DNA of 50,800 bases from a bacterium (GCA_030550175.1 JAUQPW010000033.1:1-50800); one strand, 5' to 3'; numbered from the stretch's first letter, positions 1-8,938 are shown. The notes: generated by a model not told the origin, from the sequence alone. Numbers and translations are program-made.

Positions 1-246
1 GCTTTTAAAAATTATTATGCGACGGAAGGATGTTTAGATGAACACCTGGCCGATCAGGTTCTTTTATTCATGGCTTTGGCCGAAGGTACCTCGGCATTTA
101 CAACTTCTCGTCTAACCCCACATCTTTATACCAATGTCGCGGTCATCCAAAAATTTCTTCCGGTTCAGTTTCAAATTCAAGAAGAAAAAGGAAGATATGG
201 CAAAGTGACCGTAACCGGAGTTGGTTTTGAAAGTTCGGTAGCGTAA
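1..246 (+). CDS. rtcA: RNA 3'-terminal phosphate cyclase, C-terminal part (5' end outside window)
   Basis: The frame is open from base 1 and ends at TAA 244-246, giving 81 residues. It contains DEHLADQ followed by a hydrophobic helix and the phrase EGTSAFTTSRLTPH, which match the C-terminal catalytic region of RtcA, where the His of EHLADQ is the residue that is adenylylated. RtcA uses ATP to convert RNA 3'-phosphate ends to 2',3'-cyclic phosphate. The N-terminal three quarters lie outside the window, so neither the start nor an RtcB/RtcR context can be judged. A hairpin follows directly. Confidence 0.85.
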   Translation, partial: AFKNYYATEGCLDEHLADQVLLFMALAEGTSAFTTSRLTPHLYTNVAVIQKFLPVQFQIQEEKGRYGKVTVTGVGFESSVA

Positions 247-248
247 AG

Positions 249-296
249 CGAAGTGTTATTCTGTTTTAAGACAGAATCCACTATCACTTCGTTTTA
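249..296 (+). terminator. Putative terminator after rtcA
   Basis: An inner stem ATTCTGT/ACAGAAT sits inside an outer stem CGAAGTG/CACTTCG and is followed by GTTTTAC. It lies between the rtcA stop and def. The T tract is short, so termination could be weak. Confidence 0.5.
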
Positions 297-320
297 CCTT
301 TCAGATCTGCATTAATAAAA

Positions 321-842
321 ATGGCCATTTTAGAGATTAAAGAATATCCAGATCCTATTTTGAAACAAAAAGCCAAGCCTGTTGAACAAATAGATGATTC
401 CATTCGGCGCCTGTTGGATGATATGGTTGAAACTATGTATGCTGCGCCGGGAGTTGGTTTAGCCGCTCCTCAAGTCGGAGTCTCGCTTCGGGTTATTGTG
501 GTGGATGCCAGCCCAAAGGATGAAGGGGCAAAGTTGATGAAGCTCATTAACCCGGTTATAACCCACTCAGAGGGTTCGACCTCCGATGAGGAGGGATGTT
601 TAAGCATTCCCGAAATATCCGGTGAAGTCGTCCGGGCTAAAAAAATCTCAGTAGAAGCCTTAGATGAAAATGGAAAGCCGGTTAGCTTTACCACCGACAC
701 TTTCCTGGCCCGGGTCATCCAACATGAAATCGATCATTTGAACGGTATTTTGTTTATAGATCGGCTCAGCCGTCTTAAACAAGATCTTATTAAAAGAAAG
801 CTTAAAAAGCGTGCCAAAAAGGAAGAACCTGAGAAATTGTAA
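321..842 (+). CDS. def: Peptide deformylase
   Basis: This 173-residue protein has all three deformylase motifs: GVGLAAPQ (44-51), EGCLS (91-95, metal-ligand Cys93) and HEIDH (135-139, metal-ligand His135 and His139, catalytic Glu136). It removes the N-formyl group from nascent proteins in the cytoplasm. Length is typical, and the Lys-rich C-terminus is a common tail in this family. The start ATG follows the rtcA hairpin, and the next gene begins 17 bases downstream, so def and the E1-like gene are probably cotranscribed. The usual partner fmt is not adjacent. Confidence 0.97.
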   Translation: MAILEIKEYPDPILKQKAKPVEQIDDSIRRLLDDMVETMYAAPGVGLAAPQVGVSLRVIVVDASPKDEGAKLMKLINPVITHSEGSTSDEEGCLSIPEISGEVVRAKKISVEALDENGKPVSFTTDTFLARVIQHEIDHLNGILFIDRLSRLKQDLIKRKLKKRAKKEEPEKL

Positions 843-859
843 ATAAAGTTAACAAATTT

Positions 860-1894
860 ATGGATAAAAATTTAGAAAGATACTCTCGCCAGATCTTCTT
901 CCCGGGAATCGGAGAAGAAGGTCAGCGAAAGCTCCTGAATAGTTATGCGGTCGTCATCGGCTGCGGTGCTTTAGGAACGGTTATAGCCAGTTCCCTGGCC
1001 AGGGCCGGAGTGGGAAGGTTAAAAATTGTAGATCGGGATTTTGTGGAAGAGAATAATCTCCAGCGTCAAATCCTGTTTGATGAAGAAGATGTCCGAGAAA
1101 ATCTTCCTAAAGCTGTGGCTGCTCAGAGAAAACTGGAGAAAATTAACTCCCATATCCAAATCGAGTCTCTGGTAACTGACGTTAACCCCACGAATATCGA
1201 AAGCATCTTGGAAGGTGCGGACCTAGTTATGGACGGGACCGATAACTTCGAAACCCGCTATCTGATCAACGATGCCTGTGTAAAGCATAAAATTCCCTGG
1301 ATTTATGGGGCTTGTGTGAGTAGTTATGGTCTCTCCATGGCGATTATTCCCTACGAGACTCCTTGCCTGCGTTGTGTACTGGAAACAGCTCCCCCGGCAG
1401 GAGCTACCCCGACGTGTGATACGGCCGGGGTTATCGCACCGATTGTGAATATCATTGCCTCGATTCAGGTTACGGAAGGGTTAAAAATTCTAACCCAAAA
1501 CTGGAAAGCCTTACGGAAAGAAATCGTCATGGTGGATATCTGGGAAGGGAGTTTTACAAAGGTCGACATTTCTCAGTCGAGGGAAGCCGTCAACTGCCCC
1601 ACCTGTAAGCAAGGTAACTTTCAATTCCTGGAAGGAAAAGAAGGTTCTTATATGACGGTTCTCTGCGGTCGTGATGCAGTACAAATTACCCATAAAACCC
1701 CTGTACAGATTCAGTTTGAAAGTCTGGCTCAAAAACTTCAATCTCTGGGTGAAGTTAGCTATAATGCCTACATCCTCAAATTTAAAGTCAACGGATTCGA
1801 AATGACCTTATTTCCCGATGGCCGAAGCATTATCAAAGGGGTCAAAGACCCGGTCATCGCAAAAGGACTTTATGCCAAGTACATCGGGATATAG
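860..1894 (+). CDS. ThiF/MoeB/HesA-family E1-like adenylyltransferase
   Basis: The 344-residue protein has the E1 nucleotide loop GCGALG (34-39), the DGTDNFETR signature (125-133), a zinc site formed by Cys169/Cys172 and Cys246/Cys249, and PTCDTAGV with Cys186 at the place of the ThiF/MoeB catalytic Cys. Such enzymes adenylylate the C-terminal Gly of ThiS or MoaD-type sulfur carriers. Residues from about 265 form an extra C-terminal domain (LCGRDAVQI ... FPDGRSIIKG) seen in Bacillus-type ThiF and some MoeB proteins; it is not a rhodanese. No carrier gene is adjacent. The only candidate carrier here is the MoaD-like gene at 11989-12264. Whether it serves thiamin or molybdopterin synthesis is undecided. 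Confidence 0.85.
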   Translation: MDKNLERYSRQIFFPGIGEEGQRKLLNSYAVVIGCGALGTVIASSLARAGVGRLKIVDRDFVEENNLQRQILFDEEDVRENLPKAVAAQRKLEKINSHIQIESLVTDVNPTNIESILEGADLVMDGTDNFETRYLINDACVKHKIPWIYGACVSSYGLSMAIIPYETPCLRCVLETAPPAGATPTCDTAGVIAPIVNIIASIQVTEGLKILTQNWKALRKEIVMVDIWEGSFTKVDISQSREAVNCPTCKQGNFQFLEGKEGSYMTVLCGRDAVQITHKTPVQIQFESLAQKLQSLGEVSYNAYILKFKVNGFEMTLFPDGRSIIKGVKDPVIAKGLYAKYIGI

Positions 1895-1999
1895 ATCGGG
1901 GTATAATAAGAGCAGGGAGGCATGGAAGTATGAAAATAAACTGTGAGATTCTCCCTGCTTTCCTACCTTTATTTCCTCATATTCTCAGACATTTATACT

Positions 2000-2278
2000 A
2001 TGTCTAAGGTTCGGGTACATCTTTATATTGAAGGATACGTTCAAGGTGTTGGTTATCGGGCCAGTGCCCTCTACAAAGCCCGGAGTTTAGGTTTAACCGG
2101 ATGGGTGAGAAACCTTCGGGATGGACGTGTAGAAGCTGTAGCCGAAGGAGAAGAAGAGGCTATTGCTCAATTTATAAAATGGTGCCAAAAAGGCCCTCCG
2201 GGATCTGTGGTGGAGCGGGTTAATGTCCAGAATGAAAAATATACCGGGGAGTTTAAACAGTTTGATATTACCTTTTGA
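2000..2278 (+). CDS. acyP: Acylphosphatase
   Basis: The 92-residue protein begins MSKVRVHLYIEG and carries YVQGVGYRASA, whose Arg binds the phosphate, and GWVRNLRDGRVEA, whose Asn positions the water. These are the two acylphosphatase signatures. It hydrolyses acyl phosphates in the cytoplasm. I chose ATG 2000 because it gives the standard length. A longer form from GTG 1943 would add 19 hydrophobic residues. Neither start has a clear Shine-Dalgarno site; the nearest purine run is at 1914-1920. Confidence 0.9.
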   Translation: MSKVRVHLYIEGYVQGVGYRASALYKARSLGLTGWVRNLRDGRVEAVAEGEEEAIAQFIKWCQKGPPGSVVERVNVQNEKYTGEFKQFDITF

Positions 2279-2299
2279 TCGCCAAAACCCATTTTAGAC

Positions 2300-4600
2300 T
2301 TGAATAATCGTCTATTTCGCTACCTTGCTATTTTTAGCTTTTACTTTTTACCCTTTATCTTTTGCCTTTCGGCTAAAGGCCAGATTAATAACCCCTCGCC
2401 CCAACCTTCCCTAACACGGGAAAAGGAAACTATCTCTCCTCTCGGGAATGGAAAGAGAACCGGGGAGTTAAGTTCTCCTCGGCCTAAAATAGGTCTTGCC
2501 TTAAGTGGAGGGGGGGCCCGGGGTTTTGCCCATATCGGAGTTTTAAAAGTATTAGAGGAAGTGGGTATTCCCATAGATCGGATTGCAGGAACCAGTATGG
2601 GGAGTGTCATGGGGGGCCTCTACGCGCTGGGATACTCGCCGGAAGAACTTGCTCGCCTGGCAGTGACCATGAATTGGCAAGATGCCTTCAGTGATAACCC
2701 ACCCCGAAAAACCCTTTTTTTCGAGCAGAAAAAAGAGGCCTCCAAATACCTTCTGGAAATAGGATTTAAGGGATATAAACTCCAGATCCCCAGTGGTTTA
2801 TCTGCCGGACAGAAGCTTTCCAACCTCCTGGCACTTTTGACTATCCCCGCCGCAGGTATTACAAATTTCGACGATCTTAAAATTCCCTACCGGGCCGTTG
2901 CCACCGATATTGTTACGGGTGCTCAAGTCCTTCTGGATGGAAGCCAGCTATCGTTGGCAGAAGCAATGCGGGCAAGTATCGCAGTTCCCCTGGTTTTTAC
3001 CCCGGTAGAATTGGGAGATAAACTCCTGGTAGACGGTGGACTCGTCAAAAACGTTCCGGTGGATGTGGTTAAAAATATGGGCGCAGATAAAGTTATTGCC
3101 GTGAATGTTTCGACACCCCTGAGAAAAAAAGAAGATCTCCAATCTTTCTTTGCAATTATCGATCAGGCCATTTCTTTGCAAATAGCCCAATCGACAGAAC
3201 AACAATTAGCCCTCGCTGACATTGTGATTACCCCAGATCTGAAGGATTATTCTGCGTCTGATTTCACCAAAGCTCGTCTGTTAATCGAAAAAGGCGAAGA
3301 AGCAGCTAGAAAAGAAATTCAGCAGTTGCGGGACTTGGCAGATTCTTTAAAAAAATACCGGCCCGATCAATCCCTACCTGCCCAGTCCACCGGAATAAAA
3401 ACCGGACCGAAAAGTGAAATCAAAATTGAAGAAGTAAGGATCGAGGGTGATATCAAAATCAAAGAGTTGCAATTAATGAAAACCCTGGAGATCCAAAAAG
3501 GAGAGACATTATCGCTTACGGAATTACAGGATAAAATCAGGAGAATCTTTGGGTTCGGTTTTTTTGAATCGGTTAAGGTGAATGTGGAGGAAGGAAAAAG
3601 TGGTGGAGAAATTTTAGAGCTCAAGATCAATGAGAGAGAACCGAACCTGTTGCGATTCGGATTTCGCTACGACGATAAATACAAGGGAGTAGGAATAGCA
3701 GATCTGACCTTCAACCGATTTGGTGGAACAAGTTCCAAACTATCCACAGAAGTCCAATTTGGGAGTATTTTCAATTTTCAGAGTTCGTATTTCCGATATG
3801 GGTTGTTTAATTCTGGATTTTTTATTAATCCTCGAATCTTTTATAAAGATGATTTTCAGTTTATTTTTGAAAATCAAAGGCGTCTGGGTCAATTTACAGA
3901 CCGGGCTAAAGGATTTGAATTTGCAGTTGGAAACATCTTCAAAAACCTGGGAGAGATTACTTCTCGATATCAATGGAAGCGAGAAGACTTTACCGTAGAT
4001 GTAGGCGGTCCGGACTTTCCGGAATTCCGGGAGAATGTAGCGATGATTTCTCTAAGTTCTCAAGCAGATACGCTGGATCAATTTCCTTTCCCGAATTCCG
4101 GAAGTACCTTCCATCTTACCTACGACTTTGCAAATAAATTATTGGGAGGTAACCCGAATTTCCATCGACTTACTTTTAATTATTCCAAGTTTTTTTCTCC
4201 TTTCCCTAAAAACCATTTCTCTGTAGGAGTACAATTAGGGACCTCCTTCGGTACCGATCTTCCCACTTATGAGGATTATCTTTTTGGTGGACCGGACTCC
4301 TTTATGGGGTATGAGCGGGAAGAACTTCGGGGGGATCAAATCGCTATTCTGAGACTCGGCTATCGTTATAAACTACTCGATCTCCCCCTGGGACTGGGAA
4401 GAGGCGCTTATGTAACCCTGGTTTTTAACACCGGAAATATTTGGGATTCCCTGGACGATTTAGAGAATAACCTCAGGCTCCGTTACGGAGGAAGTCTCGG
4501 TTTTGCACTGAATACTATAATTGGTCCGATTTATCTGGATTTCGGGATTGGAGATGAGGGAAGACGGCAGGTTTACTTCTCAGCCGGATTTCCGTTCTAA
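2300..4600 (+). CDS. Patatin-like phospholipase fused to POTRA and Omp85 barrel
   Basis: The 766-residue protein starts with a signal peptide (about 1-27), then a short linker, then a patatin domain with GGGARG oxyanion loop (70-75), nucleophile Ser99 in GTSMG and catalytic Asp245 in VDGG. A POTRA-like domain (about 375-450) leads into a beta-barrel ending in Phe, as in BamA-family proteins. This order matches type Vd autotransporters such as PlpD, in which the barrel exports or displays a lipase at the cell surface. The start is TTG 2300 with no strong ribosome site. The linker at residues 31-57 is encoded by a palindromic repeat. The substrate is unknown. Confidence 0.93.
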   Translation: MNNRLFRYLAIFSFYFLPFIFCLSAKGQINNPSPQPSLTREKETISPLGNGKRTGELSSPRPKIGLALSGGGARGFAHIGVLKVLEEVGIPIDRIAGTSMGSVMGGLYALGYSPEELARLAVTMNWQDAFSDNPPRKTLFFEQKKEASKYLLEIGFKGYKLQIPSGLSAGQKLSNLLALLTIPAAGITNFDDLKIPYRAVATDIVTGAQVLLDGSQLSLAEAMRASIAVPLVFTPVELGDKLLVDGGLVKNVPVDVVKNMGADKVIAVNVSTPLRKKEDLQSFFAIIDQAISLQIAQSTEQQLALADIVITPDLKDYSASDFTKARLLIEKGEEAARKEIQQLRDLADSLKKYRPDQSLPAQSTGIKTGPKSEIKIEEVRIEGDIKIKELQLMKTLEIQKGETLSLTELQDKIRRIFGFGFFESVKVNVEEGKSGGEILELKINEREPNLLRFGFRYDDKYKGVGIADLTFNRFGGTSSKLSTEVQFGSIFNFQSSYFRYGLFNSGFFINPRIFYKDDFQFIFENQRRLGQFTDRAKGFEFAVGNIFKNLGEITSRYQWKREDFTVDVGGPDFPEFRENVAMISLSSQADTLDQFPFPNSGSTFHLTYDFANKLLGGNPNFHRLTFNYSKFFSPFPKNHFSVGVQLGTSFGTDLPTYEDYLFGGPDSFMGYEREELRGDQIAILRLGYRYKLLDLPLGLGRGAYVTLVFNTGNIWDSLDDLENNLRLRYGGSLGFALNTIIGPIYLDFGIGDEGRRQVYFSAGFPF
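2391..2468 (+). repeat. CCCCTC/GGGGAG palindromic repeat inside the patatin gene
   Basis: CCCCTCGCCCCAACC and AACCGGGGAG face each other around two small GGGAA-type hairpins. It encodes the linker peptide NPSPQPSLTREKE just after the signal peptide. Its sequence resembles the longer non-coding copies at 14890-15165 and 48275-48472. Confidence 0.6.
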
Positions 4601-4626
4601 ACGTTCATGACCTTTGATGTAGGGAA

Positions 4627-4790
4627 TGGAGGTGTGGAAGTATGGAGGTATGGAAGTGTGGAGGTGTGGAAGTATGGAGGTATGGAAGTGTGGGAAAATT
4701 TACTTACCTACCTCCACACTCCCACACCTTCACACCCCCACACCTTCACACCCCCACACCTTCACACCCCCACACCTCCACACTCCCACA
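4627..4790. repeat. Palindromic element with octamer-repeat arms
   Basis: The left arm (4627-4694) is a run of octamers of the form RGTRTGGA. The right arm (4711-4790) is the complementary type, with three copies of the 16-mer CACACCTTCACACCCC plus variants. The arms can pair into a long imperfect hairpin with a loop of about 16 bases. It fills the gap between the patatin gene and the aminotransferase gene. Confidence 0.85.
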
Positions 4791-4829
4791 TCATTCGGCG
4801 TTCAGCCTTTAAGATAAGGAGAGATCAAA

Positions 4830-6029
4830 ATGGTTACAAGATCCCGTATAGCCAGGCGGATGGATCATATTCCCTTTCAAGCTATCCGTTCGGTGGGTGA
4901 AGAAGTAGCTAAATTAGAGAAGCAGGGGAAGCGGGTTATCCACATGGAAATAGGGAGACCGGATTTTGATACCCCGGCCCACATCAAGCAAGCCGCCAAG
5001 GATGCCTTAGATCAAGGATGGGTTCATTATACTTCCAATTATGGAATTCCCGAATTACGGGAAGCCATTGCAGAAAAACTTCGGGTGGACAACGGTCTGG
5101 AGGTGGATCCGAATACCGAGATAATTGTTACGGTCGGAACCATCGAGGGGATTCTCATGGCTTTACTGGCTACCCTGGACCCTGGAGATGAGATTCTTAT
5201 TCCAGACCCGGCCTGGACCAGCTATCAACATTGTATCCGGCTGGTTGGAGCAAATCCGATTTCCATCCCCCTGACCGAAGAGCATGGATTTAAACCGCGC
5301 ATAGAGGATATGGAAGCTCTTATAACCCCCAAAACCAAGGCCATGCTGGTGACCAGCCCCCACAATCCTACAGGCGTCGTTTTGAGCAAAGAAGAGTTGG
5401 AGCAGCTTGCCGATTTCGCCCGGCAAAAAGATCTCCTGGTATTATCCGATGAAATTTATGAGAAACTGGTTTATGAGGGAGCCAGGCATTATAGTATTGG
5501 GAGTTTTCCCGGTATGAAAGAACGAACCATTACCATCAACGGTTTTTCTAAAGCTTACTCCATGACCGGCTGGCGGTTAGGTTATGTCGCTGCCCCTAAG
5601 GAACTGATCGGAGCCATGATTCGGGTTCATCAATATTGTACCGTCTGTGCTACGTCTTTTGCCCAGAAGGGTGCCGTCCAGGCACTACGAGGTCCCCAGG
5701 AGCCTATGTATACCATGATCAAAGAGTTTGATCGGAGACGGTTGATGGTTCTGGAGTATCTAAGCCAGATTCCAGAAATAACCTGTGTTCGCCCCCAGGG
5801 CGCTTTTTATGTGTTTCCTTCAATTAAAAGTTACGGCGTCCCATCGGTAGACCTGGCCAAATACCTCCTGTATGAGGCTCATGTAGCCTTAACAGCTGGA
5901 ACTTTCTTTGGTACTTACGGAGAAGGCTATATCCGAATTTCCTATGCCAATTCCTATGAAAACATAGAAACAGGAATGCAGCGTATGGTGGAAGCTCTGA
6001 AGAAGTTTAAGAAAATAAATAAGCCCTAA
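4830..6029 (+). CDS. Class I/II pyridoxal-phosphate aminotransferase (aspartate aminotransferase-like)
   Basis: The 399-residue protein has the fold-type I landmarks: Asn179 in SPHNPTG, Asp207 in LSDEIYE, the PLP lysine Lys241 in NGFSKAYSMTGWRLGY, and a C-terminal Arg in YIRISYA that would bind the substrate carboxylate. It transfers an amino group between an amino acid and a 2-oxo acid in the cytoplasm. The ATG is preceded by AAGGAGAG at a suitable distance. The gene sits between two repeat elements and has no pathway neighbours, so the amino donor cannot be named. Confidence 0.93.
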   Translation: MVTRSRIARRMDHIPFQAIRSVGEEVAKLEKQGKRVIHMEIGRPDFDTPAHIKQAAKDALDQGWVHYTSNYGIPELREAIAEKLRVDNGLEVDPNTEIIVTVGTIEGILMALLATLDPGDEILIPDPAWTSYQHCIRLVGANPISIPLTEEHGFKPRIEDMEALITPKTKAMLVTSPHNPTGVVLSKEELEQLADFARQKDLLVLSDEIYEKLVYEGARHYSIGSFPGMKERTITINGFSKAYSMTGWRLGYVAAPKELIGAMIRVHQYCTVCATSFAQKGAVQALRGPQEPMYTMIKEFDRRRLMVLEYLSQIPEITCVRPQGAFYVFPSIKSYGVPSVDLAKYLLYEAHVALTAGTFFGTYGEGYIRISYANSYENIETGMQRMVEALKKFKKINKP

Positions 6030-6110
6030 ACCACGAGAACTCCGGGGGGGACTTTATTTCATATTTTTCTTGATTCAATATTTCTTGTGCTCTTGGGGTT
6101 CTTCGTGGTT
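6029..6110. repeat. Inverted repeat with period-9 arms (ACCACGAAG type)
   Basis: AACCACGAGAACTCC at the left faces TCTTGGGGTTCTTCGTGGTT at the right. Read on the minus strand, the right arm is a period-9 series ACCACGAAG, AACCCCAAG, AGCACAAGA. A half copy occurs at 32336-32366. Confidence 0.65.
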
Positions 6111-6121
6111 AAATATACTCC

Positions 6122-7318
6122 ATGAAAGAAAAAATCAGCAAAAAAGCCGAGGAGATTAAAAGCTTTTTGACGGAGTTTCGTCGGGATTTGCATCAATACC
6201 CGGAGTTATCTTTCGAAGAAGTCCGTACATCGGAAAAAATTGCTCAGGCTTTAAGAGATATGGGACTGGAAGTTCAGACGGGAGTGGGTAAAACAGGCGT
6301 GGTGGCTTTACTCAAAGGAAATTCGGAAGATAAAGTCATTGGACTTCGGGGGGATATGGACGCCCTTCCGGTCGAAGAAAGGAACCAAACTTCCTATGCC
6401 TCTAAGCATAAGGGAGTCATGCATGCCTGTGGGCATGATGGACATTCCACCATTATCTTGGGAGCTGCTCGAGTTCTTCATAGCCTGCGGGATGAAATTC
6501 CGGGAAACGTTAAATTTATCTTTCAACCTGCTGAGGAAGCCGGTGGGAAGGGAGCTGCAGGGATGATTCAAGATGGGGTTTTGACAAATCCAAAAGTTTC
6601 GGCCATCCTGGGAGTTCATATGTGGCCAGCACCTATTCGACTGGGCCAGATCGGATTAAATTACGGCCCTTCTATGGCTGCCTCAGACTCCTTTTCTCTC
6701 AAAATCATCGGCAAGGGGGGCCATGCCGCCCTGCCCCATATGACCATCGATCCCATTGTTATCGCCTCCCAGATTATCAATATGATTCAACTTATCGCCA
6801 GTCGCATGATCGATCCCCTGGATCCGGTTGTGATCAGCATCGACCTTGTTCATGGAGGTACCCGACACAATATTATTGCCAACGAAGTGGAACTACGGGG
6901 AACCGTTCGGACCCTTTTACCAGAAACTCGAACCTATGTCAGAGAAAGAATTGAAAAGATTATAAAAGGAGTAACAGAGGCGCTGGGGGCCACATACGAG
7001 CTTACCTATCTCCTTGGCGTAGCCCCTACCCTTAACGAACCGGCTCTGACCCAACTGGTCGAAGAAGCTTCTCGTGAAATCTTGGGAGACGATCAGGTAT
7101 TACGCCTGCCCCATCCACATATGACGGGAGAAGACTTTGGAGCCTTTTGTCAAACCATTCCGGGAACTTTTATCAAAATCGGGGTTCATAGCCCTGAAAA
7201 AGGACATATCCACCCACTTCATTCTCCCTACTTTGATTTCGACGAGGAAGCCCTGGTTACCGGAGTTAAAACCGTAGCCTATGCAGCGGTGAAGTATCTG
7301 AGTCAAGATCGATTTTAA
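6122..7318 (+). CDS. M20-family amidohydrolase (hippurate / N-acyl-amino-acid hydrolase type)
   Basis: The 398-residue protein has GLRGDMDALPVEE (75-87), HACGHDGHST (101-110, metal ligands Cys103 and His105), FQPAEEAGGKGA with Glu138/Glu139, and a late MTGEDFGAF motif. Together these define the M20D amidohydrolases, which cleave N-acylated amino acids using two metal ions. A dimerisation domain occupies the middle (about 185-300). No signal peptide is visible, so it is probably cytoplasmic. The start ATG directly follows the period-9 repeat and lacks a clear ribosome site. The natural acyl substrate cannot be inferred. Confidence 0.93.
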   Translation: MKEKISKKAEEIKSFLTEFRRDLHQYPELSFEEVRTSEKIAQALRDMGLEVQTGVGKTGVVALLKGNSEDKVIGLRGDMDALPVEERNQTSYASKHKGVMHACGHDGHSTIILGAARVLHSLRDEIPGNVKFIFQPAEEAGGKGAAGMIQDGVLTNPKVSAILGVHMWPAPIRLGQIGLNYGPSMAASDSFSLKIIGKGGHAALPHMTIDPIVIASQIINMIQLIASRMIDPLDPVVISIDLVHGGTRHNIIANEVELRGTVRTLLPETRTYVRERIEKIIKGVTEALGATYELTYLLGVAPTLNEPALTQLVEEASREILGDDQVLRLPHPHMTGEDFGAFCQTIPGTFIKIGVHSPEKGHIHPLHSPYFDFDEEALVTGVKTVAYAAVKYLSQDRF

Positions 7319-7365
7319 AGCCGGGAATAGGAAATTCCTGTAGGAGTATGAGATCTCTAAATCCA

Positions 7366-7782
7366 CTACTTCCCTTTACCCGTCTCATGGGTAAATCCGA
7401 TATTCTGAACGATACCCTTATCATCTAAAAAAACCATGAGCCGATCCTCTTTTTCAGAAACTCGACGGGTTCCCAGGTCCACCAGGGTCCCTAAACCGGG
7501 AATATCCCTTCTGAGGATAACCCCTACCGCCTGACCTGCATGCAAGTCGAGCTTTTCTGAATACTTGTAAACGAATATTTCTTCCCCTTTGGGAGAATAT
7601 AAAATCTCGTTAGGAGCCCCAAATTGTTCAAGAATGTCCGCTTTGGTTGTAACCCCTTTTTGGATTTTTACGACCGAATCCTTTGGAATGGGTTTACCCT
7701 TTGTAGATACACATCCTGACAGAAGAAATAGCAAGATTAAAACACTCAGCTTGTAAGACGCTGGAAAGAGATTAAAATGCAT
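7366..7782 (-). CDS. Small lipoprotein with BamE/SmpA-like fold
   Basis: The 138-residue protein begins with a short basic region, a hydrophobic stretch and a lipobox LLSGC with Cys24, so it should be a lipid-anchored envelope protein. The mature part contains KIQKGVTTKADILEQFGAPNE, the pattern of SmpA/OmlA/BamE-type domains (helix pair, then GxP turn and strands). Identity with true BamE is weak, so a role in outer-membrane assembly is only a suggestion. It is convergent with the M20 gene and 21 bases downstream of the flavin-binding gene on the same strand, so the two may be cotranscribed. Confidence 0.75.
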   Translation of the reverse strand: MHFNLFPASYKLSVLILLFLLSGCVSTKGKPIPKDSVVKIQKGVTTKADILEQFGAPNEILYSPKGEEIFVYKYSEKLDLHAGQAVGVILRRDIPGLGTLVDLGTRRVSEKEDRLMVFLDDKGIVQNIGFTHETGKGK

Positions 7783-7803
7783 AAAAGACCTCCTTCCTCA
7801 TTT

Positions 7804-8247
7804 TTATTCAGGATCAAAATAACGCCGGTGCCATTCAGGACCGGTCCAAGAGGTGATTTTTTCAGGAGTAATTCGAATCATGACCCGAGGTCTGTTAAGG
7901 GTTTTTTCAATATACCTGGGACCTTCCACCTCCCCCCGGTAACGTCGGGCCATCCGATATCCCATTTCGACCCAGTCCATATCGATGATCTCTGCTTTTC
8001 CCTCTATGAGAACACGGGTATGCGGAGGGGTAGGGGTATCTATACAAACTGCGACCCGGGGATCTTTGCGTATATTATGAACAAATTGAGCCCGAGCCCT
8101 CCCGATAATATAAACATATTGTCCATCATACTCATACCAAACAGGATTTATATACGGCGCACCATCCTCTTTAAGGGTCGCTAATTTTGCAATCAGGTTT
8201 CCCTTCATTAAAAACTCATTAAGCTGTTCTTTTGTTAAGGCAGGCAT
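7804..8247 (-). CDS. Pyridoxamine 5'-phosphate oxidase-like split-barrel flavin protein
   Basis: From ATG 8247 the product is 147 residues, beginning MPALTKEQLNEFLMKGN. ATLKEDGAPYINPVWYEYDG followed by ARAQFVHNIRKDPRVAVCID is the standard core of PNPOx-like proteins that bind FMN or F420, and RVLIEGKAEI is the next strand. The 147-residue length matches single-domain members, so I reject the 214-residue longer reading. Substrate and cofactor are not decided by sequence. The protein is probably a cytoplasmic oxidoreductase or flavin sequestering protein. Confidence 0.85.
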   Translation of the reverse strand: MPALTKEQLNEFLMKGNLIAKLATLKEDGAPYINPVWYEYDGQYVYIIGRARAQFVHNIRKDPRVAVCIDTPTPPHTRVLIEGKAEIIDMDWVEMGYRMARRYRGEVEGPRYIEKTLNRPRVMIRITPEKITSWTGPEWHRRYFDPE

Positions 8248-8938
8248 GATTTCCCGTTTAAAACAAATTTCTTTAAAATCGACTAAAATAATTAAGTTTA
8301 TTAACAAAATAATAGAATATCCTACCCAAGAAATAAAGTCAATCAAATTATCATGGAAGTATCTGTATCCATTTCGGAGACCGTTGCGTTTTTTCCTTTG
8401 TGAGTTATCGTATTTACTGTGTCCATAAACCCCCTTGCAAAGCCCCACTGTAAGGGTCTTTAAGTTGCTTTAGTTACCTAACCTTCTCTATCCATCCCAC
8501 AGGAACCTCTGGGTATATCAACACAGACACTCTCGGTTCGATCCACATCTTATACAATAAAGTCCGGGTTAACGGATGGTTTGCCCATGTCTAAGGTTCT
8601 TACTGGACTTTTTTGTGCAATTGCTCCAAGGTATATCCCATCCTATAAAACGCGCAATTTGATCCTGAGCATTCTGAGCACTTATAAAAGAATAAAACCT
8701 ATACTTATGCCCCGTCAAAGTGACGAAATCCTCGGAAAAGCTGCTCGAGGGCATTACCGGTCAGAGAAATTACGTAAGAGCCTACCTCATACAACCCCTT
8801 AGGGAGGGGAACCACACAGAATTAACTTTACAAGGTACTACTAACTTGTTACAATTTCATCATGGAACCAATAAGGAGAGAAATTTACAAGAAAACCCAC
8901 AGAGGTCAACTATGAAAAGGTTTAACCCAGGAGAGATA
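8248..8938. other. Long gap with no recognisable gene
   Basis: About 690 bases between the PNPOx-like gene and the S21-like terminator. Short open frames occur on both strands but none has a family signature, convincing start or good composition. I saw no tRNA, rRNA or known small RNA. It may hold decayed coding sequence. Confidence 0.5.

Noticed and set aside
4627..4790. Short repeats resembling a CRISPR array
   Set aside because: Units are contiguous 8- to 16-mers with no unique spacers, and the two halves are inverted copies.
4607..4900. Open frames across the octamer repeats
   Set aside because: The peptide is only translated repeat (VEVWKYG, PTPSHPHT).
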